Positions 26,102 through 36,328 of a DNA stretch of 52,934 bases are shown in pieces. Below the pieces are notes generated by a model. That model had not been told where the DNA came from, ran no database searches, and was given only the letters and a program-made list of their open reading frames with translations. The position numbers and the translations under genes are program-made. This DNA comes from Synechococcales cyanobacterium bin2.concoct.b11b12b14.033 (lineage in GTDB: Bacteria > Cyanobacteriota > Vampirovibrionia > Caenarcaniphilales > Caenarcanaceae), in contig JAAFJH010000007.1 of NCBI GenBank assembly GCA_013298875.1, forward strand, positions 1 to 52,934, in the 5' to 3' direction. Numbering within the stretch: the first letter of the stretch is position 1; each line of letters opens with the position of its first letter.

Positions 26102-27894
26102 GAGCTGGTTCTACGGGTGGGGATAATGGCGGAGCAATGGATGCAAGTAATTTATTAAAACCTGCTTTAGCTCGTGGCGAATTAAATTGTATCGGTGCCA
26201 CTACTTTAGACGAATATCGAAAATTTATTGAAAAAGACCAAGCTTTAGAACGTCGTTTTCAGGTAATTCAAGTTGATGAGCCTTCCATTGATGACACTAT
26301 TTCGATTATGCGTGGCTTGAAAGAGCGTTATGAAGTGCATCATGGAGTTAGGATCAAAGATTCAGCCTTGATTGTAGCGGCAAAATTATCGGCTCGTTAT
26401 ATACCCGACCGTAAATTACCTGACAAAGCAATCGATTTAATTGACGAGGCAGCTGCTTGGCGAAGATTGGAAATTGACTCAATGCCTGCCAAATTAGATG
26501 AACTTGAAAGACGTTTGATTCAGCTAGGAATTGAAAAAGCCGCTTTAGAAAGAGACCGTGAAATTGATTCTCAGGCCAAAGAAAGATTAGGAGAAGTTGA
26601 ACACGAAATAGAAGGCTTAAATGGCGAAGCCGAAATTTTAAGAGAAAAGTGGAAATCCGAAAAAGAATATATTAGTAAATTACGGTCAATAAAAGAAGAA
26701 ATTAAAACTGTACGCTTAATGGTTGAACAAGCCGAAAGGCAAGCTGATTTGCAAAGAGCCGCAGAATTAAAGTATGGCAAATTACATGAACTCGAAAGGC
26801 TTTTAAAACAAATTGAAAGTTCCAATAATTCAATGGGAAATCGTCTGCTGAAAGAAGAAATTGACGAAGACGATATTGCAGTTATTGTTTCTCATTGGAC
26901 AAGAATTCCAGTTACTAAGCTATTAGATAATGAAATGAGGCGTTTGGTAAACCTTGAAGATGAATTACAAAGGCGTGTTATTGGGCAAAGTAAAGCCGTT
27001 AGAGTTATTGCCGATGCCATTAGAAGAGCCAGAGCTGGCTTAAAAGATCCGAATCGTCCAATTGGTTCTTTTATGTTTTTGGGCCCAACTGGCGTTGGGA
27101 AAACTGAATTAGCGAAAGCTTTGGCCTTTGTACTTTTTGATAGCGAGTCGACTATGATTCGTTTTGATATGAGTGAATTTCAGGAAAAACATTCAATTTC
27201 CCGTTTAATTGGGGCTCCTCCGGGCTATATGGGCTATGAAGCGGGTGGACAATTAACCGAAGCAGTCAGGCGTAACCCTTATGCGGTGCTTTTATTTGAT
27301 GAAATTGAAAAAGCTGATCCCGAAATATTCAATTCATTATTGCAAGTTTTGGATGAAGGACATTTAACAGACGCTCAGGGACGCAAAGTTGATTTTAAAA
27401 ATACTGTAATTATTATGACCAGTAATTTGGCTAGTCAATTAATTCTCGAAAGGCAAATTCGCTCAATTGGTATAACTAAAGAAGATCCACTGTCTGAAGA
27501 AGGCTTAGATTCGCAAATTAGAGAAGTTTTGGCTCAGCATTTTAAACCAGAATTTTTAAATCGAATTGATGAAGTAATAGTTTTTCACTCACTCAGAGCT
27601 AATGAACTTAAACAAATTGTAGATATAAATATTGCTGGACTGCAAAGCCGACTGGCCGATAAACAAGTTAAAATTGTCTTTTTGGAAGCTGCTAAAGAAC
27701 ATTTAGCCATGATTGGCTATGATCCAATTTATGGTGCTAGACCATTAAGAAGAGTAATTCAAAAAGAAGTGGAAAATCCCCTGGCCATGAAAATATTAGC
27801 CAAAGAAATTAGTTCGGGCGATCAAATAGTAGTAGATTTAGGCAATGATGGCTTAACTTTTGAAAAACAAAATCGCTTTAATGAAAATATGTAA
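25966..27894 (+). CDS. clpB: ClpB chaperone, C-terminal part (frame broken)
   Basis: Continues ClpB from the second copy of the duplicated NBD1 segment ([12 protein letters not shown]) through the sensor region, the long M-domain coiled coil (about [15 protein letters not shown] to LERLLKQIE) and NBD2 with Walker [10 protein letters not shown] and LFDEIEKAD, ending with GARPLRR typical of the D2-small domain. The apparent start (ATG 25966, MMNYILWL) is an artefact of the frame. Apart from the duplication the sequence is well conserved, so decay would be very recent. Confidence 0.9.
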   Translation: MMNYILWLGAKFRGEFEERLKAVIRDVQKSSRYTILFIDELHTVVGAGSTGGDNGGAMDASNLLKPALARGELNCIGATTLDEYRKFIEKDQALERRFQVIQVDEPSIDDTISIMRGLKERYEVHHGVRIKDSALIVAAKLSARYIPDRKLPDKAIDLIDEAAAWRRLEIDSMPAKLDELERRLIQLGIEKAALERDREIDSQAKERLGEVEHEIEGLNGEAEILREKWKSEKEYISKLRSIKEEIKTVRLMVEQAERQADLQRAAELKYGKLHELERLLKQIESSNNSMGNRLLKEEIDEDDIAVIVSHWTRIPVTKLLDNEMRRLVNLEDELQRRVIGQSKAVRVIADAIRRARAGLKDPNRPIGSFMFLGPTGVGKTELAKALAFVLFDSESTMIRFDMSEFQEKHSISRLIGAPPGYMGYEAGGQLTEAVRRNPYAVLLFDEIEKADPEIFNSLLQVLDEGHLTDAQGRKVDFKNTVIIMTSNLASQLILERQIRSIGITKEDPLSEEGLDSQIREVLAQHFKPEFLNRIDEVIVFHSLRANELKQIVDINIAGLQSRLADKQVKIVFLEAAKEHLAMIGYDPIYGARPLRRVIQKEVENPLAMKILAKEISSGDQIVVDLGNDGLTFEKQNRFNENM

Positions 27895-27901
27895 AATAAA
27901 A

Positions 27902-28195
27902 TTAAGTATTTTTCTTAAGGCAAAATGGCTCTAAAATCAATTTCAATTGTGCTTCTTCTCCAATAAAAAACACTTCCTGCACAGCTCCACCCGATTGAAT
28001 TAAAGCTTTAAAACCAGTTGAGGTGGGCATTAAACGCCTAATTTGCAAGCTGGATGAAGTTTTAACCGGTTTTATTTCGCCCGGTATCATAGACTGAATA
28101 TTTGGGTTTTTTTGTAAGCTCTCTAAAAACTCCCTCAGTCCGTCAATCATTCCGTGTTCATATTTTATTTTGCCCGCTTTAGCTCGGTATTTCAT
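27902..28195 (-). CDS. DUF2103 family protein
   Basis: 97 residues matching the cyanobacterial DUF2103 family (predicted metal-binding): an N-terminal strand-His segment (GKIKYEHGMIDGL), IQSMIPGEIKPVK, a basic LQIRRLMPTSTGFKALIQ core and the conserved AVQEVFF. Function is not known. The family is otherwise typical of Cyanobacteria, which supports the lineage guess. It ends 7 nt from clpB (convergent) and lies 6 nt upstream of... the ftsX stop on the same strand, so it may be transcribed with ftsEX. Confidence 0.7.
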   Translation of the reverse strand: MKYRAKAGKIKYEHGMIDGLREFLESLQKNPNIQSMIPGEIKPVKTSSSLQIRRLMPTSTGFKALIQSGGAVQEVFFIGEEAQLKLILEPFCLKKNT

Positions 28196-28201
28196 GGTTA
28201 T

Positions 28202-29089
28202 TTATACGGACAATCGTCTTTCAGTGGCCCAGAAGCTGCTAGCACTGCTAAAAGCAATTCCCGCCAAAGTTAAAATGATTAAAATCTGAGTTAATTCCTC
28301 CGAGCTGGGCCAGAAAAAGTCAATTAGACCTAAAGATTCAAAAATAACTTTTTTCCAATTATAACGAGCAAAGCTATCCAAAGCTAAAAGTATACTCCCC
28401 GCGGCCAAAGAGCTAACTAAACCATATAATATTCCTTGCACCACAAAAGGCCCTTTAATAAACCAATTAGTCACACCCATAAAGCGTAAAAGGTTTAATT
28501 CTTCTTTTCTGGCTCGAATAACTAATTCAATTGTATTAAAATTAATCACAAAAGTAGCAATAGCCAATAAAACTGAAATAAAGCTCCCAATCAAAATCGC
28601 AAAGTGTTTAATGACATTTAACTTTTTAATATATTCATAAGCATAACTAATATGTTCATGCACTTCCCAGGTTTTAATTTTATTGACCAAAGGAGCGGCT
28701 TCATTGACTCTACGCACTTTAACTACAATGGTATTGGGCATACTATTTAAAGAATTATCAAAATCAATTTGCACTAATTTTTTGGTCTGAGTCCAAGCAT
28801 CTTCTTTGCTAATAATTTTAACTTCTACTACCTCACTAAAGTTCTTTAAGCGGTCAATAATGCTTTGAGGCGGCACCGAATCTTTGAGATAAATGGCAAA
28901 TTCATTTTGTGAACCTAATAAATTACTAGCTATTTTTTTTAAGCTAACGCTGAATTCAAGCATAATGCCAAAAACAATAAGCGTAGACATTAAAATACTA
29001 ATAATAACTGCATTCAGCCAGCCACTTCGCCAAAGACCTAAACCAGACTCAGCAAAAACACGGACTAACATTCTTAAACTTTTCATCAT
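28202..29089 (-). CDS. ftsX: Cell division ABC transporter subunit FtsX
   Basis: Integral membrane partner of FtsE; the complex controls peptidoglycan hydrolases at the septum. It shows the FtsX layout: first helix at about 25-45, an extracytoplasmic domain (KKIASNLLGSQNEFAIYLK, VKIISKEDAW), then three helices, with the cytoplasmic coupling segment RKEELNLLRFMGVTNWFIKGPF between helices 2 and 3. It overlaps the end of ftsE by 4 nt (ATGA), as usual. The M23 peptidase at 31.2 kb is a possible client, by inference. Confidence 0.94.
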   Translation of the reverse strand: MMKSLRMLVRVFAESGLGLWRSGWLNAVIISILMSTLIVFGIMLEFSVSLKKIASNLLGSQNEFAIYLKDSVPPQSIIDRLKNFSEVVEVKIISKEDAWTQTKKLVQIDFDNSLNSMPNTIVVKVRRVNEAAPLVNKIKTWEVHEHISYAYEYIKKLNVIKHFAILIGSFISVLLAIATFVINFNTIELVIRARKEELNLLRFMGVTNWFIKGPFVVQGILYGLVSSLAAGSILLALDSFARYNWKKVIFESLGLIDFFWPSSEELTQILIILTLAGIAFSSASSFWATERRLSV

Positions 29090-29778
29090 AAAACTAAACT
29101 CCCAAACATTGGTAAATTGCTAGGTTCTGTATCCATAGTAATTTGATTATTAGAAATTTGAACAATTCTTTTCCTTAATTGATGAACTCGCGGGTCATGA
29201 GTTGCAATAACCATGGTCATTTGTAATTTTTCATTAATTTCTTTGAAGAGCTGAAATATTTTCAAGGAATTGACAGGATCAAGGTTACCAGTCGGTTCAT
29301 CAGCTAATAAAATAGGCGGATTAGTTACAATAGCTCTTGCAATACCAACTCTTTGTCTTTCTCCACCCGATAAGTGCTGAGGCATTTCTTTTGCTTTGTC
29401 TAATAAACCAACTACATTTAAAGCACCCTCTACCCGATAGCGTATTTCTCTTTCGCTGGCTCCTTGGGCACGCAAAATATAAGCCACATTATCGAAAACG
29501 GTCAAATGCGGTAAAAGACTAGCATCCTGAAAAATTAAACCAATTCTTCTTCTTAACTGTGAATAATCAATTAAACGGCTAATATCAACTCGGCCAATTA
29601 AAACACGGCCAGAAGTAAACTCTTCACCTTTGTATAAAATTTTGAGTAAAGTTGATTTGCCAGCCCCGCTTTCACCAATTAGGAAAACCATTTGCCCCAT
29701 TGGAACATGCAAGTTTATATCCTTAAGAGCTAATTGACCATTTGAATATTCTTTACAAACTCGATAAAGCTCAATCAT
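29086..29778 (-). CDS. ftsE: Cell division ATP-binding protein FtsE
   Basis: ABC ATPase of the FtsEX complex. Walker A GESGAGKST near 36-44, Q-loop region LIFQDASLLPHLTVFDN, signature LSGGERQRVGIARA, Walker B ILLADEPTGNLDP and the H-loop ATHD are all intact. 230 residues is normal. Overlapping stop/start with ftsX implies coupled translation. Confidence 0.96.
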   Translation of the reverse strand: MIELYRVCKEYSNGQLALKDINLHVPMGQMVFLIGESGAGKSTLLKILYKGEEFTSGRVLIGRVDISRLIDYSQLRRRIGLIFQDASLLPHLTVFDNVAYILRAQGASEREIRYRVEGALNVVGLLDKAKEMPQHLSGGERQRVGIARAIVTNPPILLADEPTGNLDPVNSLKIFQLFKEINEKLQMTMVIATHDPRVHQLRKRIVQISNNQITMDTEPSNLPMFGSLVL

Positions 29779-29915
29779 AAATTAATAAAAATTCTGGAAG
29801 AAATGCCGAGGCAAATTCAATAATTGAAAATCATTATAAACTTTAATTTGGTTTAAGAATAAATAACTTTGTTTTAAAGCTTTAAATATTTATAAAATTA
29901 TTTTGCTACCGGAAT

Positions 29916-30737
29916 TCATTTTATATTTTTAGAAATAATATCGACTAACCAACTAGCCGGAATATGTTTGCACAAAAAGTGAAAAAGTTTAGTTCTTTTA
30001 CCAATTGGCCATTCAGAATAGGCTTTTAATTTATTTTGTTTTTTTAAATTAATTAATTTCAGCACCAAATCAGACACTTCTTCCAAATTATTTTGGCTAG
30101 TAAAAAAGTCGCCTTTTGCATCAGGGCTTTCACCAAATTTTATGGATGATTCGCCGAAAGATGTTTTATACGGGCCTGGGTGAATGCTGGCAACTGATAA
30201 TTTATTTTGAATATTTTCGCAAGCTATACTCATACTAAAACGATCTAAAGCGGCTTTACTAGCTGAATAAGCCATCATAGAAGGAAGACCCAAAAAGCTT
30301 GCTACCGAACTGACATTAATTATTAAGCCTCCATCAGGTGAGCTTTTTATTAAAGGAAACATTTTTTGAGTTAAATGAACAATAGAGAAAAAGTTAGTTT
30401 CAAATTGTTTATGTATTTCTTCCAGCGGCAAAGATTCAAATCGCCCAACTAATCCGTAACCAACATTATTAATTAAAATATTTAGTTTTTTTCCGTCCCC
30501 AGAAATTTTTTCAAAAGCTGAATCAATATCTGCAGCGTCTAAAACATTTAACTTTATAATTTTTAAATTTGAAAACTTATTACTTAATTCGATTAATTCT
30601 TCGGCGGTTTTCAAGTCACGCACGCCGGCATAAATATTAAAACCTTCTGAAGCCAATTCTTTTGCAAAAATAAATCCAAACCCTCGACTGGCTCCGGTAA
30701 TTAAAATATTAGTTAATTCATTATTTTGCTTATTCAT
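29916..30737 (-). CDS. Short-chain dehydrogenase/reductase
   Basis: 273-residue Rossmann-fold oxidoreductase. The dinucleotide motif TGASRGFG lies at 14-21, NNVG at 90-93, and the catalytic Ser143/144, Tyr157 and Lys161 (YSASK) are present, so it should be active. The substrate cannot be read from sequence; the classical SDR subfamily covers many NAD(P)-dependent alcohols and ketones. It stands alone between ftsE and the 30885 gene. Confidence 0.9.
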   Translation of the reverse strand: MNKQNNELTNILITGASRGFGFIFAKELASEGFNIYAGVRDLKTAEELIELSNKFSNLKIIKLNVLDAADIDSAFEKISGDGKKLNILINNVGYGLVGRFESLPLEEIHKQFETNFFSIVHLTQKMFPLIKSSPDGGLIINVSSVASFLGLPSMMAYSASKAALDRFSMSIACENIQNKLSVASIHPGPYKTSFGESSIKFGESPDAKGDFFTSQNNLEEVSDLVLKLINLKKQNKLKAYSEWPIGKRTKLFHFLCKHIPASWLVDIISKNIK

Positions 30738-30884
30738 TTTATTATTTTACAGTATTTTTTTTGAATTAATAATTTTGAAATGACCTTAAATTAAAAAGAA
30801 ATCAAATAAGTATTGTATAAAAGTTAATTTAGTATTAATATGAAGTTAAGACCTTTTAAAAAATCTTTATAAAAAACAATAATT

Positions 30885-31244
30885 ATGAGTAATATATCTG
30901 GCGGATTTAAAATGAGCAATATGGCGGGCGATTCTAACGGTAATCAAAACTTTTTTATGGGTGGAGATCAACCTCAAGAAGAAGAAAAGCCTGAACAAGA
31001 ACCTGAATCTAATGAAAATAATGCTTTAGCAATTGCTGATCCTTTAACGGTGGCTGAAGCGACGCATGCTCGTCAATACTGGGAAAAGTTCATTGCTGAT
31101 AATAATTCCCTCACTCACTCTTATTCACCATGGCAAGTGCCTCCTCAGCAAAATTTAAGGGAAAGAGGACGCAAAGATGTCATTGTTACTTCAGCTCGTC
31201 CAAAATCCAGAAATCCTTTTGACCAATTTTCGGTAAATGCTTAA
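30885..31244 (+). CDS. Hypothetical acidic, low-complexity protein
   Basis: 119 residues, no family recognised. The N-terminal half is Gly/Asn/Met-rich then strongly acidic (QPQEEEKPEQEPE), followed by a more structured segment, LTVAEATHARQYWEKFIADN, and a basic end (RERGRKDVIVTSARPKSR). An alternative in-frame start is ATG at 30912. It overlaps the M23 peptidase gene by 8 nt, so the two are translationally coupled and probably work in the same process. Confidence 0.6.
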   Translation: MSNISGGFKMSNMAGDSNGNQNFFMGGDQPQEEEKPEQEPESNENNALAIADPLTVAEATHARQYWEKFIADNNSLTHSYSPWQVPPQQNLRERGRKDVIVTSARPKSRNPFDQFSVNA

Positions 31245-32160
31245 AAAAACAAATTTTAGTCTGTTTCTTTTTCTTTTATTAATAATTAATTTGTTTTTAC
31301 CTTTGGTTGCTCAGGCTGCTTTATGGATTAATCCTTTAGTAGTTAAGCAAGGCGAAATTGTTTTGATTAAGGGGCTTTATTATAATTTTGGTAATGCTTA
31401 TTCAATGCTGGCTGACTGTCAAATTTCTTTTCAGGGAAAAAACTATCTATTCGCTCGAGAAATTGTTGATTTTCAGGGCTTTGAATCTTCGGGCGGAACT
31501 TATGGTTTTCAGTATACAACCAGAATTCCAACTACTCCTTTAACCAAATTAGGAGATTTACCTTTAACTTTAAAATGCCCTCTCGGAGAAGAAAAATTCA
31601 ATTTAAAAGTTTTATCGGGTAATTTTCCGGTTCAAAATATTGTTTTAACTTCCAGCAAAAATTCTTTAAGTGCGACCGAAAAAGAAACTAATGCGGTTAA
31701 AAATGCCATTAATACTTTTACGCCCTTTAAATTGTGGGATTCAACTAAACCTTGGTTAGCACCTAATAAAGCTCGCTTATCATCACTTTATGGCCTCCGC
31801 CGAACTTATAATGGAGTTTTAGCCCAAAATTATTTTCATAAGGGTTTAGACTTTGCTGCTTTTACGGGCAATCCGATTACCTCTCCGGCTAAAGGAAAAG
31901 TTATTTTATTAGGCAAAGAAAAAGAAGGTTTTGCTGTACATGGAAATTGTTTACTCATTGACCATGGCCAGGGAGTTATTAGCGGATATTTACATTTGTC
32001 TGAGTTTAATGTTGCTGAGGGTGAAATGGTAGAGCCTGGGCAGGTTTTAGGAAAAGTAGGCGAATCTGGAATTGCGACGGGGCCACATTTGCATTTTGGG
32101 GTATATGTTAATGGAGAAAATGTTAATCCGGATAATTGGTTAAAATTTGCAATTCCTTAA
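31237..32160 (+). CDS. Secreted M23-family metallopeptidase
   Basis: 307 residues with a clear signal peptide (1-27, FLLLIINLFLPLVAQA). The C-terminal LytM/M23 domain begins near 190; zinc ligands are His201 and Asp205 (HKGLDF) and His286 in GPHLHFG with His284. All catalytic positions are present, so it is probably an active peptidoglycan endopeptidase in the periplasm. Residues 28-140 form a beta-rich domain of unknown fold. Coupled to the preceding small acidic protein. Confidence 0.92.
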   Translation: MLKKTNFSLFLFLLLIINLFLPLVAQAALWINPLVVKQGEIVLIKGLYYNFGNAYSMLADCQISFQGKNYLFAREIVDFQGFESSGGTYGFQYTTRIPTTPLTKLGDLPLTLKCPLGEEKFNLKVLSGNFPVQNIVLTSSKNSLSATEKETNAVKNAINTFTPFKLWDSTKPWLAPNKARLSSLYGLRRTYNGVLAQNYFHKGLDFAAFTGNPITSPAKGKVILLGKEKEGFAVHGNCLLIDHGQGVISGYLHLSEFNVAEGEMVEPGQVLGKVGESGIATGPHLHFGVYVNGENVNPDNWLKFAIP

Positions 32161-32167
32161 AATCAAT

Positions 32168-33040
32168 ATGAAAGAATTACTTTTTGTTGTTCTGTTGCTG
32201 AATTCATTACTTTCACTTTCCGCTTTGGCTAATATTAATCCTTGGGCAAATGATCCTTTAGCAAAAGTAAATTTATTTAATAATTCAGAAAACTCAGCTT
32301 CTGAAACGGAAAGCAAAAACAAAAATCCTGATATTCAGTGTGAAATGCCTAAAGTTTGTCCAGTTTGTGAAATTAGTGAAGAATGGCCACTTGACTTAAA
32401 CGGTGATGATTTAGCTGAAAAAGCTGAAAAACGCATTTGTAAGCGAATTAATGAATTTACCAGTCCTATATTTTTAGGAAATAAAACTAATGCCAGTGAG
32501 TCAATCGAAAAACCAATTGAAATTATTATTATTTATGATAGCCAATTAAATCCTTTAGTTTATAAAGCCAATAATACAAATTGTAAAGACAATAAGCAGA
32601 TTACTTTTAGCCACTTTGAAAGGACTGATTTTAATAATGACAACTTAGATGAATTATTAATTGTTGAACATGACTACCGTGAAAATACTGACTCAGTAAA
32701 GATATTAGGCTATGATTTTAGGCAAAGTAATATTGTAAATTTACCAATTATTGAATATGAAGACGATTTGAGCGAAACAATTAATGGCGATACGCAAAAT
32801 GGCAAAGTCAAATTTTTAAAATCTGCGACAAATTATTTTTCATTACTCTGGGAGAGTTCTACGGGAGAGCAGGCTCAAATTAATTATTATCAAGATTCAG
32901 CTGATAAAAGCTTTTATCCAGTAGAAATAAAAAGTTTACAACCAAAGCAAATTGCTCATAAATTAAACTTACCTGCCAAATTATTAGCCAGCGAAAAAAC
33001 TAAAACAACTAATGAGTTTGGTATTGAAGTAATAAATTAA
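32168..33040 (+). CDS. Hypothetical exported protein
   Basis: About 290 residues from ATG 32168; an earlier in-frame start at 32147 would overlap the peptidase gene and spoil the signal peptide. The signal sequence is ELLFVVLLLNSLLSLSALA. The mature part has a Cys cluster (IQCEMPKVCPVCEI), then a calcium-like acidic loop (DLNGDDLAEKAEKR) and a beta-rich region (DFNNDNLDELLIVEHDY) resembling FG-GAP/VCBS-style repeats. Follows the M23 gene after 7 nt. Function unknown. Confidence 0.6.
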   Translation: MKELLFVVLLLNSLLSLSALANINPWANDPLAKVNLFNNSENSASETESKNKNPDIQCEMPKVCPVCEISEEWPLDLNGDDLAEKAEKRICKRINEFTSPIFLGNKTNASESIEKPIEIIIIYDSQLNPLVYKANNTNCKDNKQITFSHFERTDFNNDNLDELLIVEHDYRENTDSVKILGYDFRQSNIVNLPIIEYEDDLSETINGDTQNGKVKFLKSATNYFSLLWESSTGEQAQINYYQDSADKSFYPVEIKSLQPKQIAHKLNLPAKLLASEKTKTTNEFGIEVIN

Positions 33041-33043
33041 TTT

Positions 33044-33919
33044 TTAAGCTTCGAGAGATAAATATACTTTACCCGAGCCACTAAAACGTACCAAATTTCC
33101 TTCATCATCATCTTTAGCTTCATCAAGTATTAAATCACCCGTCCAGAAAACTATGGCGGAAGTTTCTACGTCTACGGAATTATTAGGGAAAACATCTAAT
33201 TCATAAAAAGAATCGCATTCCATGATGGCTATTGCATTATTTAGTCTTAATTCGGTATAAGTTACCAAGTTAAAAGCTTTGTTTTTGATAGGCTGAGATA
33301 TTTCAAATTCCCCCATTAAAGCTTGCAAATAAGCAATATTATTATTAGGTAAATATAAATTTTCATTTCTGAAGTTTTTTAAACCTAAAATATTATTATT
33401 AGGGGCTAATCTTAAGCTTCCAATACCTTTTACTTCAGTCATAACAAAAGCTTCACCAGTTACTTGACTTTTAATAAAACCACTTACTCCTCCGGCTCTG
33501 ACACCATAATATTCAATAGTCATTTTATTATTTTGTTTTTTATAAGCCAAACTGCCGGGTAAAATCAATAGTTGCGTATTTTCTTCTTTTTTTATAATTT
33601 CCGCTGAATAAACTTCCGATTGTTTATTTTTAAAACGGAAAAGAGAAATATGATTTTCGCCGAAAGCTGATTCTGAAACTAATTGCATTCTAATTCCAAA
33701 TGAATTGGCCGCTGCTATTGGCTGATTTAATTTATTAGTATTTGCTTTTTGATTGAAAATATTACTCGCAATTTGAGTTTGTTCTTCTAAAATTTGAGAC
33801 ATACTGGCCGGTGAAGGCTTAATAACTTGATTATTTACAAGCTCTTGAATGGCTTCTAACTCTTCCGGCGATAAATCTATATTAGTTTTTTGATTAGTGA
33901 TTTGAGAATTTATATCCAT
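33044..33919 (-). CDS. AIM24-like family protein
   Basis: 291 residues. After a Gln/Asn-rich N-terminus (to about 75) comes a double-sheet domain with GEAFVMTEVKGIGSLRLAP, TSAIVFWTGDL and VRFSGSGKVYLSL, the pattern of AIM24/TerD-neighbouring beta-barrel proteins (named after a yeast mitochondrial protein). The biochemical role is not known. Ends 3 nt from the convergent exported-protein gene. Confidence 0.6.
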   Translation of the reverse strand: MDINSQITNQKTNIDLSPEELEAIQELVNNQVIKPSPASMSQILEEQTQIASNIFNQKANTNKLNQPIAAANSFGIRMQLVSESAFGENHISLFRFKNKQSEVYSAEIIKKEENTQLLILPGSLAYKKQNNKMTIEYYGVRAGGVSGFIKSQVTGEAFVMTEVKGIGSLRLAPNNNILGLKNFRNENLYLPNNNIAYLQALMGEFEISQPIKNKAFNLVTYTELRLNNAIAIMECDSFYELDVFPNNSVDVETSAIVFWTGDLILDEAKDDDEGNLVRFSGSGKVYLSLEA

Positions 33920-34127
33920 GATTAAAGTTTAAATTAATAAAAATCGAAATTAGTAATTTAAAAGATAATGCCCAAATATTAAAAATTATGTTCGAGTGAT
34001 TAGTCTAAATGTTTGGTTTGCTTGATTTTTAATTTTACGGAAAAATTCTCTAATACCCCTTACCTTATATTTCTTATATTTTTTTATTCTATGAGATACT
34101 ACATATTTAAAATTAAAACTCAGAAAA

Positions 34128-35021
34128 ATGACACAAGAAAGCCTGATTTTAAATGGGAAGAAAGTTGCCAATGACTTAAAACATTGTCTGAAACATAAAA
34201 TTACTCAGATTAGTGAAAAAGCAGGTAAAAAGCCTAAGTTAGCAGTTATTTTGGTAGGCGATAATAATGCCAGTAAAGTTTATATTGCCCACAAAGAAAA
34301 AGCCGCCCAAGAGCTAGGGATTTCATCAATTACTCATTGTTTACCCGCTGATACTGACCAAAAAGATTTAAATAATTTAATAAAAACCTTAAATGAAGAC
34401 GAAACTATAAATGGTATTTTATTGCAATTGCCTCTTCCAGCTAATTTAAGCCCAGATATTGCAATTTTACAAATTAATCCGCTAAAAGATGTGGATGGCT
34501 TGCATCCTTTTAATTTAGGCCTGATTATGACGGGTAAGCCCAATTTAATTCCGTGTACGCCTTTTGGAATTATGCGACTTTTACAAGCTTATAATTTCAA
34601 CCCGAAAGGTCTTAAAACAACTGTCATTGGTCGGTCACGCTTAGTAGGAAAGCCTATTGCTGAATTATTAACTAATGCTTCCGCTACAGTTACAATCATG
34701 CATAGCAAAAGCCGCCTAAATGATTTGATTGATACCGTTAAACAATCTGACTTGGTAATAGCTGCCATTGGTCAACCTAATTTTGTAAAAGCTGAATGGA
34801 TTAAAGACGGTGCTATTTTAATTGACGTGGGTATAAACCGCCTAGATGATGGAAAATTAGTGGGTGATATTGATTTTGAAAATTGTCTAAAAGAAGGGAA
34901 AGCCAAAGCAATAACGCCAGTACCCGGTGGAGTTGGTCCGCTGACTGTCGCTCATTTAATGCTCAATACCGTTAAAGCCTTTGAAATTCAATGTTTTGGT
35001 TATTCATCTATCGAGCTTTAA
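34128..35021 (+). CDS. folD: Methylenetetrahydrofolate dehydrogenase/cyclohydrolase
   Basis: Interconverts methylene-, methenyl- and formyl-tetrahydrofolate. Tyr52 and the catalytic Lys56 (YIAHKEK) are at the same positions as in E. coli FolD; GILLQLPLP, KDVDGLH, GRSRLVGKP and TPVPGGVGPLT follow. 297 residues, complete. A long A+T-rich 200-nt leader precedes it with no recognisable riboswitch. waaA begins inside its last 31 nt. Confidence 0.96.
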   Translation: MTQESLILNGKKVANDLKHCLKHKITQISEKAGKKPKLAVILVGDNNASKVYIAHKEKAAQELGISSITHCLPADTDQKDLNNLIKTLNEDETINGILLQLPLPANLSPDIAILQINPLKDVDGLHPFNLGLIMTGKPNLIPCTPFGIMRLLQAYNFNPKGLKTTVIGRSRLVGKPIAELLTNASATVTIMHSKSRLNDLIDTVKQSDLVIAAIGQPNFVKAEWIKDGAILIDVGINRLDDGKLVGDIDFENCLKEGKAKAITPVPGGVGPLTVAHLMLNTVKAFEIQCFGYSSIEL

Positions 35022-36328
35022 GCTCATTATTTTTTATTTTAGGTATGCCAATAATTATGGTAATTGGTCAATTGGTAGCTAAGTGGAAAGAAAGTCTGCC
35101 CGAGAAAATGGGCTTTATTCCCGACGAATTTTTTATAAACCGGAATAAGCAAAATATTTGGCTACATGCTGTTTCTTTCGGGGAAGTTAAAACGATTGAA
35201 CCTTTAATCTATGAATTGCAGAGAAGTTTTCCTTTGGCACAAATTTGGTTAAGCACTGGCACTAAAACCGGACAGGATTTAGCTAAAAAGACTTTTCAAG
35301 ATATTCGGGTTTTTTATTGCCCATTTGATTTTTATTTTGCTTTAAATAATTGGTTTAGCGTCATTAAGCCAGATTTATTATTAATTGCTGAAACTGAAAT
35401 TTGGCCAGAAATGCTGTTCCAATGCAAAAGACGCAAAGTATCTGCTTTTTTAATTAATGCTCGTTTAACTGATAAATCAACCAGAAATTATAAATTTATT
35501 TATCCAATTATCCAAAGTGCTTTGAATTGTTTTGCAAATATTTATGCCCAGAGCGAAACTAATAAAAAACGGTTTTGTGCTTTAGGAGCCAAAGAAGAGA
35601 ATATTCGTATTTTTCCTAATTTGAAGTTGGATGCGGCCTACGATTTAAAACAAAATATTAAACCAGAAATTATTGAGCAATTAAAAAACACTTTAGGCTT
35701 TGAAAGAGATAATAAGGAAATAAAACCTAAACGAATTTTAATTGCTGGCAGCACTCATAAAGGGGAAGAGGATTTTATCGTTGATATTTTTAAAAATTGC
35801 TTGAGCAATGAAAGCTTTGATTGGTATTTAATTTTGGCTCCCCGCCATTTAGAGCGACTAAGTGAAATTGAAAACTTATGCAAAAATAAAAACTTAAATT
35901 ATATAAAAAGAAGTGAGTTTGTTAGTAATAATGAAAATCATAAAACTTTAAATTCAAGCTCGGTTTTATTGCTTGACTCCATGGGTGAATTGGGTTTGTT
36001 TTATGCTTTAGCTGATATTGCATTCATTGGGGGAACTTGGGCAAATATTGGCGGACATAATCCATTAGAAGCAACTGTTTGGGATTTACCTATTTGTATT
36101 GGTTCATATAATTATAAAATTAATGATTTGACGGAAAGCCTAAAAGAAAACAATTATCCAATTTTGCAAAGTTCAAATTTACCGGAAATTATCGATTGGA
36201 TTAATAATAATTTGGAAAATAAAAAGCAAAGCCATTTTTTATCCGCAAGGTCAGAAAGCATTTCAAAACAAATTATAAAGTCAATTAGTCAGTCAGTTCT
36301 GGCTCAGCAAAAGGATATTAAAAATTAA
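34991..36328 (+). CDS. waaA: Kdo transferase (3-deoxy-D-manno-octulosonic acid transferase)
   Basis: Transfers Kdo from CMP-Kdo to lipid A precursor at the inner membrane. An N-terminal membrane anchor (WLFIYRALSSLFFILGMPII) precedes a GT-B fold; the catalytic base Glu65 lies in SFGEVKT, and AETEIWPEM and GGTWANIGGHNPLEA mark the domain core. 445 residues. It overlaps folD by 31 nt in another frame and its 3' end overlaps the convergent panC by 11 nt, an unusually tight arrangement. Confidence 0.94.
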   Translation: MFWLFIYRALSSLFFILGMPIIMVIGQLVAKWKESLPEKMGFIPDEFFINRNKQNIWLHAVSFGEVKTIEPLIYELQRSFPLAQIWLSTGTKTGQDLAKKTFQDIRVFYCPFDFYFALNNWFSVIKPDLLLIAETEIWPEMLFQCKRRKVSAFLINARLTDKSTRNYKFIYPIIQSALNCFANIYAQSETNKKRFCALGAKEENIRIFPNLKLDAAYDLKQNIKPEIIEQLKNTLGFERDNKEIKPKRILIAGSTHKGEEDFIVDIFKNCLSNESFDWYLILAPRHLERLSEIENLCKNKNLNYIKRSEFVSNNENHKTLNSSSVLLLDSMGELGLFYALADIAFIGGTWANIGGHNPLEATVWDLPICIGSYNYKINDLTESLKENNYPILQSSNLPEIIDWINNNLENKKQSHFLSARSESISKQIIKSISQSVLAQQKDIKN